Positions 8,465 through 17,668 of a stretch of DNA of 64,000 bases are shown piece after piece; position 1 is the first letter of the stretch, and each line of letters starts with the position of its first letter. The notes beneath the pieces are model-generated. The model was not told where the DNA came from. It ran no database searches and saw only the letters and a program-made list of their open reading frames with translations. The stretch is from Deltaproteobacteria bacterium (GTDB lineage: Bacteria > Myxococcota_A > UBA9160 > UBA4427), in assembly GCA_029261835.1 (NCBI GenBank), contig JAJDAO010000103.1:1-64000 (forward strand), in the 5' to 3' direction. The position numbers and the translations under genes are program-made.

Positions 8465-9610
8465 TCAGGAGGGCCTTTCCAGGATGTGAATGCCGCAGGC
8501 GCTGCCGAGACCGATCACGTGCGTCAGGCCCAGCTTCGCTCCGTCGACCTGACGTTTCCCGGCCTCGCCGCGCAAATGCGTGCAGATCTCGTAGATGTTG
8601 GCGATGCCCGTCGCGCCCAGCGGATGCCCCTTGGAGAGCAGGCCACCCGACACGTTGACCGGGCACTTGCCACCGAGTGTCGTCTGTCCGTCGTCGAGGA
8701 AGGCGCCGGCATCTTCCGGCTCGCACAGGCCGAGGTTGCCGTAGTGGAGGATCTCGGCGGTGGCGAAGCAGTCGTGCAGCTCGACGAGGTCGATCTCATC
8801 CGGTCCGACCCCTGCAGCCTCGTAGGCGGTGCTGGCCGCTCGCTGTGTGCAGGTATTCACGTCCGGCATCTGGAGATTGCGCTCCTGGTAGGGATCGCTC
8901 GTCAGGACCGAGGCTCGTACGCGTACGGCCCGGCTCATCAGGCCGAGTTCTCGGGCCTTCTGCTCGGAGCAGATCACAGCTGCCGCCGCACCGTCTACGT
9001 TCACGGAGCACATCAGTTTGGTGTTGGGGTAGGCGATCATCTCGGCGTTCATCACCGTTTCGAGGGGTGTTTCGATCTGGTACATCGCCTTCGGGTTCAT
9101 CGTGGAGTGATGATGGTTCTTGACCGACACACCCGCGAATTGCTCGAGGGTCGTGCCGTACTTGCGCTGGTGTTCCATTCCCGCCTCGGCGAATACGGCC
9201 GGCATGGTGCCGGAGCCGAGCAGGCCCTCGGTCGGTATGCCCTTCTTGCCGCCTCCGCCGCCGAGCAGGCCTTTGCCCATCTGCTCGGTGCCGACGCAGA
9301 GTACGACGTCGTACACGCCGGCCTTGATCGACATCCAGCCCTCTCGAAAGGCCGTAGCGCCGGTCGCGCAGGCGTTGGCACAGTTCACGACCGGGATGCC
9401 GGTCTGGCCGATTTCTGCCAGGATGCGCTGGCCCACCATGGCGGCGGCTTGGACGAGGTTGCCACTGTAGAGAGCTTGGATGTCGTTCATCGTGAGGCCC
9501 GCATCATCCAGGGCCATGTGCGCAGCTCGGGCTCCGAGCTTGGGGACGCTGATCGCGGGGAAGCGCCCGAACTTGATCATGTCGGCACCGACCACATACA
9601 CGTCGCTCAT
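8465..9610 (-). CDS. Thiolase-superfamily protein (acetyl-CoA acetyltransferase/SCP-x type)
   Basis: A 381-residue thiolase of the lipid-transfer/SCP-x branch. The nucleophile cysteine lies in NCANACATGATAF; catalytic histidines are in the HD of VELHDCFA and in SKGHPLGATG; the C-terminal GSACGIHIL completes the signature. The family catalyses thiolytic cleavage or condensation of acyl-CoA, often on sterol or branched side chains. The downstream partner protein is a DUF35 OB-fold protein encoded 35 bases upstream, an arrangement known to form heteromeric thiolase-DUF35 complexes in archaea and in sterol catabolism. The ATG at 9610 is preferred because GGGAG lies six bases before it. Confidence 0.87.
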   Translation of the reverse strand: MSDVYVVGADMIKFGRFPAISVPKLGARAAHMALDDAGLTMNDIQALYSGNLVQAAAMVGQRILAEIGQTGIPVVNCANACATGATAFREGWMSIKAGVYDVVLCVGTEQMGKGLLGGGGGKKGIPTEGLLGSGTMPAVFAEAGMEHQRKYGTTLEQFAGVSVKNHHHSTMNPKAMYQIETPLETVMNAEMIAYPNTKLMCSVNVDGAAAAVICSEQKARELGLMSRAVRVRASVLTSDPYQERNLQMPDVNTCTQRAASTAYEAAGVGPDEIDLVELHDCFATAEILHYGNLGLCEPEDAGAFLDDGQTTLGGKCPVNVSGGLLSKGHPLGATGIANIYEICTHLRGEAGKRQVDGAKLGLTHVIGLGSACGIHILERPS

Positions 9611-9645
9611 TGTCATCTCCCGTTCGGGTTGGCGGGGCGGAGGGC

Positions 9646-10086
9646 TCAGCCGCGGGGCTGGAAGTAGTAGGTGAGGTATTCGTTCCCCTCGGCGTCCTTG
9701 CGCGGGGCCTTGCGGTAGATCACCTCGACCGGCATTCCCATTCGGATCTTCTCTGGGTCGGGATCGACGTTGAGAAGCGTGCCCTTCACCGTGCCGCCAC
9801 CTTCGAGGTCGACCACCGCTGAGACATAGGGCACCTCGACGCCGGGGAACGAGCGGAAGACGATGCTGTAGACATAGAGCTCACCGCGATTGGACAGCTC
9901 GATCGCCTCCATCTGATCGCGGGTCGTGCACTTCGAGCAGGTCGCGCGCTCACCCAAGAAGACCGCCCCGCAGCTCTTGCATCGCGAGCCTTCCAAGTGC
10001 GCTTCACCCTGATCGGAGATTCTGAGGAACGGTGCGATGGGAAGCAGCCCCGTCGCCTCCGAGTTGTTTGATGCGGTCGAGGACAT
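9646..10086 (-). CDS. DUF35 OB-fold/zinc-ribbon acyl-CoA-associated protein
   Basis: A 146-residue member of the DUF35 family. The rubredoxin-like zinc ribbon CKSCG...CSKC is at about residues 38-55, and an OB fold follows (LYVYSIVFRSFPG... YVSAVVDLEGGG). These small proteins partner thiolases, scaffolding the complex and probably handling acyl-CoA. Start at 10086 chosen because AAGGAAG lies about eight bases upstream; the open frame extends 33 codons further without family similarity. First gene of a two-gene unit with the thiolase; the 18-bp palindrome at 10129-10146 sits just ahead of it. Confidence 0.85.
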   Translation of the reverse strand: MSSTASNNSEATGLLPIAPFLRISDQGEAHLEGSRCKSCGAVFLGERATCSKCTTRDQMEAIELSNRGELYVYSIVFRSFPGVEVPYVSAVVDLEGGGTVKGTLLNVDPDPEKIRMGMPVEVIYRKAPRKDAEGNEYLTYYFQPRG

Positions 10087-10128
10087 GATCGTTCTTCCTT
10101 GCGTCGCGTCTGTGCTGCGATGTACGCG

Positions 10129-10146
10129 ATTGATTCGCGAGTCAAT
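10129..10146. promoter_or_regulatory. 18-bp near-perfect palindrome, candidate operator of the DUF35-thiolase unit
   Basis: ATTGATTCGCGAGTCAAT matches its own reverse complement at 16 of 18 positions. It is 43-60 bases upstream of the DUF35 start. On the minus strand it contains TTGACT, which could be a -35 box. Size and symmetry resemble TetR-type operators; no such regulator is encoded nearby. Confidence 0.5.
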
Positions 10147-10364
10147 GAAGCGTCGAGCATGCCAGTCTCGCCACAGCGATGTCAACGAGAGCCCAGCTCC
10201 GGACTGTCCCCTAGGGGTACAAGAAGAAGAGCGGTGCCACTTGGCCGGGCTGTCCGTACTGCCTTCGCCCGATTGTCAGTCTCCCGACGAGCGGCCAGAG
10301 TTCTCGGGCTCGCCGGATGACGCGCTCGAGCGCCACATGACCGCGCGGCGAGAGGAAGCGCCCT

Positions 10365-11957
10365 ATGACATCGGAGCCCGCACCCCCACGCTCGCATCGA
10401 GACGAGGCGCCGCTCGAGCTGTCGCGTGCCATCGCGCTCCTCGTCGTCGAAGACAATCCGGGCGATGCGCTGCTGGTTCGCGAGACCCTGGCGGCCGCGA
10501 CCGGTGGCCGTTTCAAGGTCGCCACTGTGGAGCGTGTGATCGACGCCGTGGCGTATCTGCAACAGTCGCAGTTCGACGCGATTCTGCTCGATCTGTCGCT
10601 ACCCGATTCAAGCGGTATCGACACGCTGCTGGGCATCACCTCCGCCGCCGGTGATACGCCGGTCGTGGTGCTCACCGGTCACGACGATCCCGAGCTCGAG
10701 ACGGAACTGGTTCGTCGCGGTGTGCAGGAGTATCTGGTCAAGGATGAGATCAATCGGCTGGCGCTCGCGCGCTCCATCCGTCACGCCGTCGAACGTAGCC
10801 GCGCTCTGCTGGCCCGGCGGCAGGTCGAGGAGGCACTGAGGCGTTCCGAGGCCAACTTTCGCACGTTGATCGAGTCCATCCCAGACGCGATTCTCGTCTA
10901 TCGGCACGGTCTGTTGGTCTACGTGAACCCGGCCGCCGTCCAGCTGCTGGCCGCTGGGGATCGTCAGGACTTGCTCGGCAAGCCGATCATCGACCACGTA
11001 CATCCGGACGACCGATCAGCGCTTGCGCTGATGTCCGCGGCTTCGCATCCGGGGGAGGAGGCGGCGCATTCTCGGGACGTGAGTCTTCGAGGTGTCGACG
11101 GCACGATCATCGAGACAGAAGTTCTGGTGATCAACGTCGATTTTGGTGAGGGGCCGGCTGTGCTGATGGTGGCGCGCGACGTCACTGAACGCAAGCGAGT
11201 CGAGGCCCGCGCAATTCGGGCCGACCGCGCGATTGCGCTGGGGGTCTTTGCCGCGGGGATGGCACACGAAATCAACAATCCGCTCGCATACGTGATCGGG
11301 AATCTGGACTATCTCGCTGACGAAATGTCGACGCTGAGGTCCGCCGGTTCGGGCCAGATGGCGACGTCCGAAGAGACCGAGTGCCTCGGACAGCGTTGGG
11401 GCGAGCTGCTCGAGACCATCGATGACGCTCGTGAGGGGGCCGACCGTGTTCGTGCACTGGTGGCGGATCTGAAGATCCTCTCCCGGGGTACCGGTCAGCC
11501 CCGGAGCAGCGCCGATGCCGAGTCGATCCTCGAGTCGACGTTGCGATTGATGGGAGGCGAACTCAGGTCTCGGGCTCGAATCATGCGTTCTTACGAGCGT
11601 GTGCCGCCTGTGCGGGCCGATCCCACACTGCTCGCCCAGGTCTTTCTGGCTCTACTCACGAACGCCGTGCAAGCCCTGCCGCCGAAGGCCGCGAGTCGCA
11701 ACGAGATCGGCCTTGCCATACACAGTGACACACCGGGGCAAGTCACGATCGAAGTGCGCGACAATGGTCGGGGACTGCCGCCCGAGCGGGCGAAGCGGGT
11801 CTTCGACCCGTTCTTCACTACCCAGGAGCCCGGTCGCGGCTCTGGACTCGGTCTCTCCATCTGCCAGACGATCGTCGCGGACCTCGGTGGTGAGATCACG
11901 CTGGAGAGTCGGCCCGGCGAAGGCACGACCTTTCGCGTCATGCTTCCCGCTGGTTAG
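10365..11957 (+). CDS. Hybrid histidine kinase with N-terminal receiver and PAS domain
   Basis: A 530-residue cytoplasmic signalling protein without membrane segments. Order: receiver domain (about 23-140; acidic pair E29-D30, phospho-acceptor D76 in LLDLSLPD, K126 in YLVKDE), PAS domain (about 160-275), HisKA with H301 in AGMAHEINNPLAYV, then a HATPase domain (DNGRGLPP, FDPFFTTQ, GSGLGLSICQTI). All catalytic motifs look intact. An N-terminal receiver suggests its activity is modulated by another kinase. No partner response regulator is next to it. Starts at ATG 10365 after GAGAGGAAG. Confidence 0.92.
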   Translation: MTSEPAPPRSHRDEAPLELSRAIALLVVEDNPGDALLVRETLAAATGGRFKVATVERVIDAVAYLQQSQFDAILLDLSLPDSSGIDTLLGITSAAGDTPVVVLTGHDDPELETELVRRGVQEYLVKDEINRLALARSIRHAVERSRALLARRQVEEALRRSEANFRTLIESIPDAILVYRHGLLVYVNPAAVQLLAAGDRQDLLGKPIIDHVHPDDRSALALMSAASHPGEEAAHSRDVSLRGVDGTIIETEVLVINVDFGEGPAVLMVARDVTERKRVEARAIRADRAIALGVFAAGMAHEINNPLAYVIGNLDYLADEMSTLRSAGSGQMATSEETECLGQRWGELLETIDDAREGADRVRALVADLKILSRGTGQPRSSADAESILESTLRLMGGELRSRARIMRSYERVPPVRADPTLLAQVFLALLTNAVQALPPKAASRNEIGLAIHSDTPGQVTIEVRDNGRGLPPERAKRVFDPFFTTQEPGRGSGLGLSICQTIVADLGGEITLESRPGEGTTFRVMLPAG

Positions 11958-12014
11958 GCGCGTGCTCTGCTCCGGATTCCCGATCCAGGGAGCGCTCCGG
12001 CGGGTATTGCGGGA

Positions 12015-12548
12015 TCAGCTCTTCTCGTTTGCGGCGCGCTGCTTGTTCCCGCGAGCGTCTTCCAAGTATTCCCGAAACAGCGCGTTGTCTGGCTCGAAGG
12101 TCATCGCCATTCGCAGGTTGCGCTCCGCCGATGCCCAGTCCTCCCGAGCCATGTCCTCACTGGCCTTTCGGTAGAACTGTCTGCCCTGCGGCGTCTTGCC
12201 CTCTCGCTCCTCGGTTCGCTGCTTGACGTGGACAGCCCGCGCCTCCGAGAGCTGCATGCGCAGCCTTCCGTCGTCCTCGAGTTGCGCGTCGTAGGCCCTG
12301 CGGCGCCGTGGATCGCGCAGCACGCAGTAGGCCTCGGTCACGCGCTTCGAGATTCGCGAGCACTCCTCCTGCAGCTCCGAACTCAGACGTCGATTCGTGT
12401 CTGGATGAAAGTTTCGGGAAGTGGCGTGATACGCCTTCTTGATCTCACTGCCAGAGGCGGCGTTCTTGAGATGCAGGATCTGGTAGTAGTCCAGCTCGTC
12501 TACGATCTTGGCCAGCGCCTGGATTTCGAGCGGTGCGAGATTGGGCAA
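12015..12548 (-). CDS. J-domain protein, partner of the adjacent Hsp70
   Basis: A 177-residue protein whose J domain runs from about residue 19 to 85, with the essential HPD at residues 48-50 (RNFHPDTNR). There is no G/F-rich, zinc-finger or client-binding C-terminal region as in DnaJ. Instead the last 55 residues form a TPR-like helical pair (EDWASAERNLRMAMTFEPDN). It begins 6 bases after the Hsp70 stop codon on the same strand, so the two are almost certainly one transcript and this is a dedicated co-chaperone that stimulates that Hsp70's ATPase. Confidence 0.85.
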   Translation of the reverse strand: MPNLAPLEIQALAKIVDELDYYQILHLKNAASGSEIKKAYHATSRNFHPDTNRRLSSELQEECSRISKRVTEAYCVLRDPRRRRAYDAQLEDDGRLRMQLSEARAVHVKQRTEEREGKTPQGRQFYRKASEDMAREDWASAERNLRMAMTFEPDNALFREYLEDARGNKQRAANEKS

Positions 12549-12554
12549 CGAGGT

Positions 12555-14462
12555 CTACTCCAGCTCGATCTCATCGTCGTCTTCGGACAGATCTGGCGGC
12601 GCCGTATCGAATAGCTCCCCGCCCTCAGAGCCGCCGTGGTCGTCCGTGAGCAAGACCTCTTCGCCGCCCCCAAGGTCGGGGTGCGTGACGGCCATCAGAG
12701 GATCGGTTTCGGCCGAGAGGGCGTCGGTTTCGTCGTCGCCTCCGAACGCTACGGGGTCGTCGTCGAGTAGATCGATGTCGTCGGCGCTGCCGCCATCATC
12801 GTCGAGCAGATCGACGTCGTCAGCGTTGGCGAGCAGCTCGATTTCGTCGCCTGGTACTTGCCCCTCTGCCGACGAATCGGGCCCTGTCGTCTTGCTGACC
12901 CGCTCGGTGGGATTCTGCTCCATGATCTGCTCGAGATCCGCCTCACTGAGACCAGAGGAGAGGGTGATCGCAGTCGATGCCCGCTCGCCGGTGGCGGGAT
13001 CCGCCGCCGTCACGTTGACGATGCCGTCGGCGTTGATCTCGAAGGTGACGTCGATCGCGACGTCTCCTCGGCGCGCTTTCTCGAAGCCGGAGAACTCGAA
13101 CTGCCCGAGCATCTCGTTTTCTTCTGATTGGCGCGAGTCACCCTGGTAGACGCGGATCTTCACGGACTCCTGGTAGTCTTGGAAGGTCGTGAAGCGCCGT
13201 GTCTGTTCGATCGGTACCGGCGTATTGCGTTCGATCACGGGCTCGGCCAATCCGCCCGCCACACCGATGCGGAGATCGAGCGGGGTGACGTCGAGCAGAA
13301 CGGATTCAGCCTGGTCCGTGCTGACCAGTGAGGCAGCGTGGATTGCCGCGCCCAGCGCCACGACCTCGTCGGGGTCGACGTCCGTCTTGGGGTCCTGCTG
13401 GAAGTAGTCACGAACCGCCTGGCGGATGATCGGCAGACGAGTCGGGCCGCCGACCAGGATCACGCCTTCGAGATCTCGCGTCGTGAGGTCCGACTGCTGC
13501 AGGGCCTCGTCGCAGACCTTGAAGGTGCGTTGGATCAGGTCCTGTACCAGACTGGCAAACTCGGCACGAGTGATCGTACGCTCCAGCGAGAGCGGCTGTC
13601 CGTCGGCTCCGGCCATCACGTCGGGGAGGCGAACTTCAACCTCCTCTTCGACTGAGAGGCCCTTCTTCGCCTGTTCGGCTGCCATCTTCAACTTCTCGAA
13701 GGCGAAGGGATCGTTTCGCGGATTGATTCCGTGATTGGCTACGAATTCATCAGCCAGGAGATCGATGATGCGGTCGTCGAAGTCGTCGCCGCCGAGAAAG
13801 GTATCACCGCAGGTGGCGAGCACTTCGAAGACGTCCTGACCGATCTCCAGTACCGAGATGTCGAAGGTTCCGCCGCCCAGATCGTAGACGGCTACGCGTT
13901 GATTCAACGCGCGGCCGAAGCCGTAGGCGAGGGCGGCCGCCGTCGGCTCGTTGAGGATCCGCAAGACTTCGACGCCGGCGATCTTGCCCGCATCCTTGGT
14001 GGCCTGCCGCTGATTGTCATTGAAATAGGCTGGCACGGTGATCACGGCCTTGGTGACCGGCTCACCCAGCTTCGCCTCGGCAACCTGCTTCATCTCTCGC
14101 ACGACCATGGCAGAGATCTCGGGGAGCGAGAACTCCTCCTGCCGGATCTCGATTCTCACGCCGTGGTTGGAGCCTTCGATGATCTCGTAGGCGCAGATGG
14201 CCTGGGCCTTCTTGACCTCTTCGGAGAAGTAGTAGCGGCCGATCAGACGCTTGGCGGAGCTGACGGTGTGCGCGGGGTCGTGAATGATGTTCGCCTTGGC
14301 GGCGTTACCCACCCTGATGCCGCCGTCCTCGGCGAAGGCGACCACGCTGGCTGTCGTATTCTCCCCGTACGTGTTGGCCAGGACCTCGAGCTGGTCGTTC
14401 CGCATGACCGCCACGCACGAGTTACTGGTCCCCAGGTCGATTCCAACGGCTATCTCCGACAT
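12555..14462 (-). CDS. Hsp70 (DnaK-like) chaperone with an acidic tail replacing the lid
   Basis: A 635-residue Hsp70. The nucleotide-binding domain is complete: IAVGIDLGTSNSCVAV, VITVPAYFNDNQRQATKDA, ILNEPTAAALAYGFG, VYDLGGGTFDISVLE, ILVGGPTRLPIIRQ. The beta-type substrate-binding domain follows (LLDVTPLDLRIGV). After SGLSEADLEQIM, where DnaK normally has a helical lid of about 100 residues, there is instead a disordered, very acidic tail with repeated DVDLLDDD / DIDLLDDD motifs. It therefore is probably a specialised paralog, not the housekeeping DnaK; no grpE is near. ATG 14462 is preceded by GAGGAG. Paired with the J protein directly downstream. Confidence 0.88.
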   Translation of the reverse strand: MSEIAVGIDLGTSNSCVAVMRNDQLEVLANTYGENTTASVVAFAEDGGIRVGNAAKANIIHDPAHTVSSAKRLIGRYYFSEEVKKAQAICAYEIIEGSNHGVRIEIRQEEFSLPEISAMVVREMKQVAEAKLGEPVTKAVITVPAYFNDNQRQATKDAGKIAGVEVLRILNEPTAAALAYGFGRALNQRVAVYDLGGGTFDISVLEIGQDVFEVLATCGDTFLGGDDFDDRIIDLLADEFVANHGINPRNDPFAFEKLKMAAEQAKKGLSVEEEVEVRLPDVMAGADGQPLSLERTITRAEFASLVQDLIQRTFKVCDEALQQSDLTTRDLEGVILVGGPTRLPIIRQAVRDYFQQDPKTDVDPDEVVALGAAIHAASLVSTDQAESVLLDVTPLDLRIGVAGGLAEPVIERNTPVPIEQTRRFTTFQDYQESVKIRVYQGDSRQSEENEMLGQFEFSGFEKARRGDVAIDVTFEINADGIVNVTAADPATGERASTAITLSSGLSEADLEQIMEQNPTERVSKTTGPDSSAEGQVPGDEIELLANADDVDLLDDDGGSADDIDLLDDDPVAFGGDDETDALSAETDPLMAVTHPDLGGGEEVLLTDDHGGSEGGELFDTAPPDLSEDDDEIELE

Positions 14463-14706
14463 GAGGTCTCCTCTGTGATCCACTTCGAGTGCTTGGCGGC
14501 GACGTACGACTCCGGCTGGTGCGATCGCCGGCTAGCGATTCGCGCCAATGCACCCGCACGCCTCGCCCTGCGGGGGTGCCCGCTCCTCCTCAGACATCGG
14601 CAACTCGGGTCCTCAGCTGAACGCTTTCCCGGAGACAGCGCGATCCGGCTCCATGGCCGTGAGACGGCCCGCGTGCTAATCCGGAGGGCAGGAGCCAGGA
14701 AAGCCC

Positions 14707-15450
14707 ATGTCCGGACACTCAAAATGGTCAACGATCAAGCGCAAGAAGGGCGCCGCGGACGCCAAGCGCGGCAAGATATTCACCAAGCTGATCCGCGAGC
14801 TCTCGACCGCAGCGCGCATTGCTGGGGGTGACCCGGAATCCAATCCACGATTGCGGTTGGTCGTCGAGAAGGCCAAGGGCGCCAACATGCCCAAGGACAA
14901 CATCCAGCGCGCCATTCAGAAGGGCGTCGGCGGCGGCGAGGGGGACGCCTACGCGGAGATCGTCTACGAGGGCTACGGTCCCGGCGGCGCGGCGATCCTG
15001 ATCGAGGCCCTGACCGACAACAAGAAGCGAACCGTGAGCGAGGTGCGACACCTGCTGACCAAGAACGGCGGCAACCTCGGCGCCTCGGGTTGCGTGGCTT
15101 ATCTCTTCGAGAAGAGGGGGCTGCTGAGCTTCGATCGAGAGGGGCTCGACGCGGACGCGTTGATGGAAGCCGCGCTGGATGTGGGGGCGGAAGACGTCAT
15201 CGAGGCCGACACGCTCGACGTGGTGACGACTCCCAGCGAGTTCAGCGAGGTCAAGAGCAAGCTTGAGCGGGCCGGCTTCCACACCGTGGACGCGGCGGTC
15301 ACCATGGAGCCGAGTACGACCGTGGTGCTTTCGGGGAAGGAGGCCGAGCAGATGTTGCGGTTGGCCGATTCTCTGGAGGACTTGGACGACGTCCAGAATC
15401 TCTATGCCAACTTCGACATCTCGGATGAGGAGATGGCGAAGTTCGCGTAG
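14707..15450 (+). CDS. yebC: YebC/PmpR-family protein (TACO1-type)
   Basis: A 247-residue protein matching the whole family: MSGHSKWSTIKRKKGA at the start, KANMPKDNI-type segment (residues about 60-67), YEGYGPGGAAILIEALTDN, and the acidic C-terminal third. Family members are variously described as DNA-binding regulators or translation factors that relieve polyproline stalling. Directly precedes ruvC, a very common arrangement. Divergent from the Hsp70 operon across 244 bases in which I see no clear promoter. Confidence 0.92.
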   Translation: MSGHSKWSTIKRKKGAADAKRGKIFTKLIRELSTAARIAGGDPESNPRLRLVVEKAKGANMPKDNIQRAIQKGVGGGEGDAYAEIVYEGYGPGGAAILIEALTDNKKRTVSEVRHLLTKNGGNLGASGCVAYLFEKRGLLSFDREGLDADALMEAALDVGAEDVIEADTLDVVTTPSEFSEVKSKLERAGFHTVDAAVTMEPSTTVVLSGKEAEQMLRLADSLEDLDDVQNLYANFDISDEEMAKFA

Positions 15451-15504
15451 TCTTCGCCGATGACCGGGGACGGATCGCCAAACGCTGAGAGCACTGGGGG
15501 GGCG

Positions 15505-16047
15505 ATGCGGATTCTCGGGATCGATCCTGGCTCGAACGCGACCGGCTTCGGTGTCGTCGACCGTCTCAGCGGCAGCATTACTCACGTCACCCATGGCGTC
15601 CTTCGTCCTTCGCGATCGGCACCCCTCTCCGTTAGGCTCGCCTACATTCACGCCGGTATCGCTCGCGTAGTTGCGCAGAATGCGCCAGACATCGCTGTGG
15701 TGGAGCGCGTCTTCATCGCCTCCAACCCGCGGTCGGCGCTCGTTCTGGGCCAGGCCCGCGGCGTCGTGCTGGCCGCGCTCTCGGTGTCTGGACTGGAGGT
15801 GGCCGAGTTGGCGGCACGCGAGGTGAAGAAGGCGGTCGCGGGAACGGGCGCCGCCAGCAAGACACAGGTGCAGGCGATGGTGATGCGCCTGCTCGAACTC
15901 GACACGAGCCCTGCCAGCGACGCAGCCGACGCATTGGCGGTGGCGATTTGTCAGGCCCAGGCCGGTCGGCTGACGGGGCTGGGCGTCAGCCGCCGCCGCC
16001 GCCCGCGCAGAGTGGCCGGTCGTGTGCTCCCGAGGTCGCCTCAATGA
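15505..16047 (+). CDS. ruvC: Holliday junction resolvase RuvC
   Basis: A 180-residue endonuclease that cuts Holliday junctions. The acidic catalytic residues are in place: D7 in RILGIDPGS, a glutamate in VVERVFIASNP, and the aspartates of ASDAADALAVA. The ATG at 15505 gives the usual RuvC N-terminus; an upstream in-frame ATG would add 15 unlikely residues. Overlaps ruvA by ATGA. Acts with RuvAB during recombinational repair. Confidence 0.94.
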   Translation: MRILGIDPGSNATGFGVVDRLSGSITHVTHGVLRPSRSAPLSVRLAYIHAGIARVVAQNAPDIAVVERVFIASNPRSALVLGQARGVVLAALSVSGLEVAELAAREVKKAVAGTGAASKTQVQAMVMRLLELDTSPASDAADALAVAICQAQAGRLTGLGVSRRRRPRRVAGRVLPRSPQ

Positions 16048-16661
16048 TCGCCTGGCTCGAGGGCTCGCTGCGCGAGAAGGCTCCGACGCGGATTGTCGTC
16101 GACGTGCAGGGCCTCGGATACGAGCTTCTCATCTCCCTTCTGACCTTCGAGCAGTTGCCCGACAGCGGCAAGACCGTGGCGCTGCAGGTCCGAACCGTTG
16201 CGCGTGAGGACAGCCTCCTGCTCTACGGCTTCGCCACTCGGCTCGAACGCTCGGCCTTCGATCTACTCCTCAAGGCGAGTCGACTCGGTCCCAAGCTGGC
16301 CCAAGCCATTCTCTCGGGTATCGAGCCCGACCGGCTCTTGCGCCTGCTTCGCGACGGTGACGCCAAAGCGCTCCGCCGCGTGCCCGGGGTAGGTCCGAAG
16401 ATGGCCGAGCGAATGGTCGTCGAGCTGCGTGATGGGGCGGCCGAGCTGCTCGCTCAGTTGGGTGAGGTCGAGGTGGCGACGCCAGGCGATGACGTCGTCG
16501 CGACCGAGCACATTCGGGAGCAGCTCTTGTCGGCTCTGCTCAACCTCGGCTATCCGCGTGCCCAGGCCGAGCGGGTCGTCGATGCGGCGGCGGCAGAAGC
16601 GGGCGACGGCGCTTCGCTCGAATCGCTGATCCGCGTCGCCCTCCGGAGGCTGGCGCGATGA
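16044..16661 (+). CDS. ruvA: Holliday junction branch-migration protein RuvA
   Basis: A 205-residue DNA-binding subunit. It begins MIAWLEGSL, the standard RuvA start, with the OB-fold N-terminal domain (to about 65), two helix-hairpin-helix motifs in the middle (AILSGIEPDRL, LRRVPGVGPKMAERMVVELRD), and the flexible linker plus C-terminal domain that contacts RuvB (EQLLSALLNLGYPRAQAERV). Start set by ATGA overlap with ruvC; also overlaps ruvB by ATGA, so the three are translationally coupled. Confidence 0.94.
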   Translation: MIAWLEGSLREKAPTRIVVDVQGLGYELLISLLTFEQLPDSGKTVALQVRTVAREDSLLLYGFATRLERSAFDLLLKASRLGPKLAQAILSGIEPDRLLRLLRDGDAKALRRVPGVGPKMAERMVVELRDGAAELLAQLGEVEVATPGDDVVATEHIREQLLSALLNLGYPRAQAERVVDAAAAEAGDGASLESLIRVALRRLAR

Positions 16662-17668
16662 GCGATGAGAGTGCGCAGCGAGGTTCCATCGGCTTCGAGC
16701 TGGCCCCCGGCGAGCGCGGGACCGAAGATACGCTGCGGCCGCGCACGCTCGACGAGATGGTGGGCCAGGATCGCTTGCGCGAGAATCTGGCGGTCTTCGT
16801 CGAGGCCGCCAAGAGCCGCGAGCAGGCGCTGGATCACATGCTCTTCTACGGCCCACCCGGCCTTGGCAAGACATCGTTGGCGCGAATCGTCGCCAACGAG
16901 ATGGGGGCTCAGTTTCACGCCACCAGTGGTCCGGTCATCGAGCGGCCTGGGGATCTGGCCGCCCTGCTGTCGAACATCGAGCCGGGGGAAGTCCTCTTCA
17001 TCGATGAGATTCACCGTCTCTCGGCCAGCGTGGAGGAGATCCTCTACCCCGCGATGGAGGACTTCCAGCTTGATCTGTTGATCGGCGAGGGGCCGAGCGC
17101 TCGCTCGCTGCGTCTGGACCTGCCCCACTTCACGTTGGTCGGAGCCACCACCCGGGCGGGTCTTCTGACGTCGCCGCTGCGAGATCGCTTCGGCTGGAGC
17201 GCCCGGCTGGAGTACTACCCGGTGGCGGATCTGGAGCGGATCGTCAGCCGCTCGGCTCGCGTGCTCGGCATCGAGATCGAATCGGCCGCCGCCCACGAGA
17301 TTGCCGGCCGCTCACGGGGGACGCCTCGCATCGCCAATCGGCTGCTGCGCCGGGTGCGCGATTTCGCCGAGGTGGCGGCGGGTCGTGGCGAGCCGGTGCG
17401 CCTGGACAAGGCCCGTTTCGCGCTCGGCCGGCTCGAGGTCGACGAGGTCGGCTTCGACGGCCTCGATCGTGCTCTGCTCGGAACTTTGATCGACAAATTC
17501 GACGGCGGTCCGGTCGGCCTCGAGACCCTGGCGGCGGCGGTCGGCGAGGACAAGGGAACGCTAGAGGACGTCGTCGAGCCCTTCCTCATCCACCAGGGCT
17601 TTCTGGATCGCACGCCCCGCGGCCGAGTCGCGACCCGGCGCGCGTTGGACTACTGGCGCCGAAGCTGA
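16658..17668 (+). CDS. ruvB: Holliday junction branch-migration ATPase RuvB
   Basis: A 336-residue AAA+ motor, full length. Visible motifs: RPRTLDEMVGQD-type opening, Walker A GPPGLGKTSLA, Walker B LFIDEIHRL, sensor 1 GATTRAG, the arginine finger region SPLRDRFG, and the C-terminal winged helix ending in TPRGRVATRRA. Forms hexameric rings on either side of RuvA and drives branch migration. Last gene of yebC-ruvC-ruvA-ruvB. Confidence 0.95.
   Translation: MSDESAQRGSIGFELAPGERGTEDTLRPRTLDEMVGQDRLRENLAVFVEAAKSREQALDHMLFYGPPGLGKTSLARIVANEMGAQFHATSGPVIERPGDLAALLSNIEPGEVLFIDEIHRLSASVEEILYPAMEDFQLDLLIGEGPSARSLRLDLPHFTLVGATTRAGLLTSPLRDRFGWSARLEYYPVADLERIVSRSARVLGIEIESAAAHEIAGRSRGTPRIANRLLRRVRDFAEVAAGRGEPVRLDKARFALGRLEVDEVGFDGLDRALLGTLIDKFDGGPVGLETLAAAVGEDKGTLEDVVEPFLIHQGFLDRTPRGRVATRRALDYWRRS

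Noticed and set aside
8273..9667. 464-codon plus-strand frame
   Set aside because: Antisense to the thiolase with intact active-site motifs.
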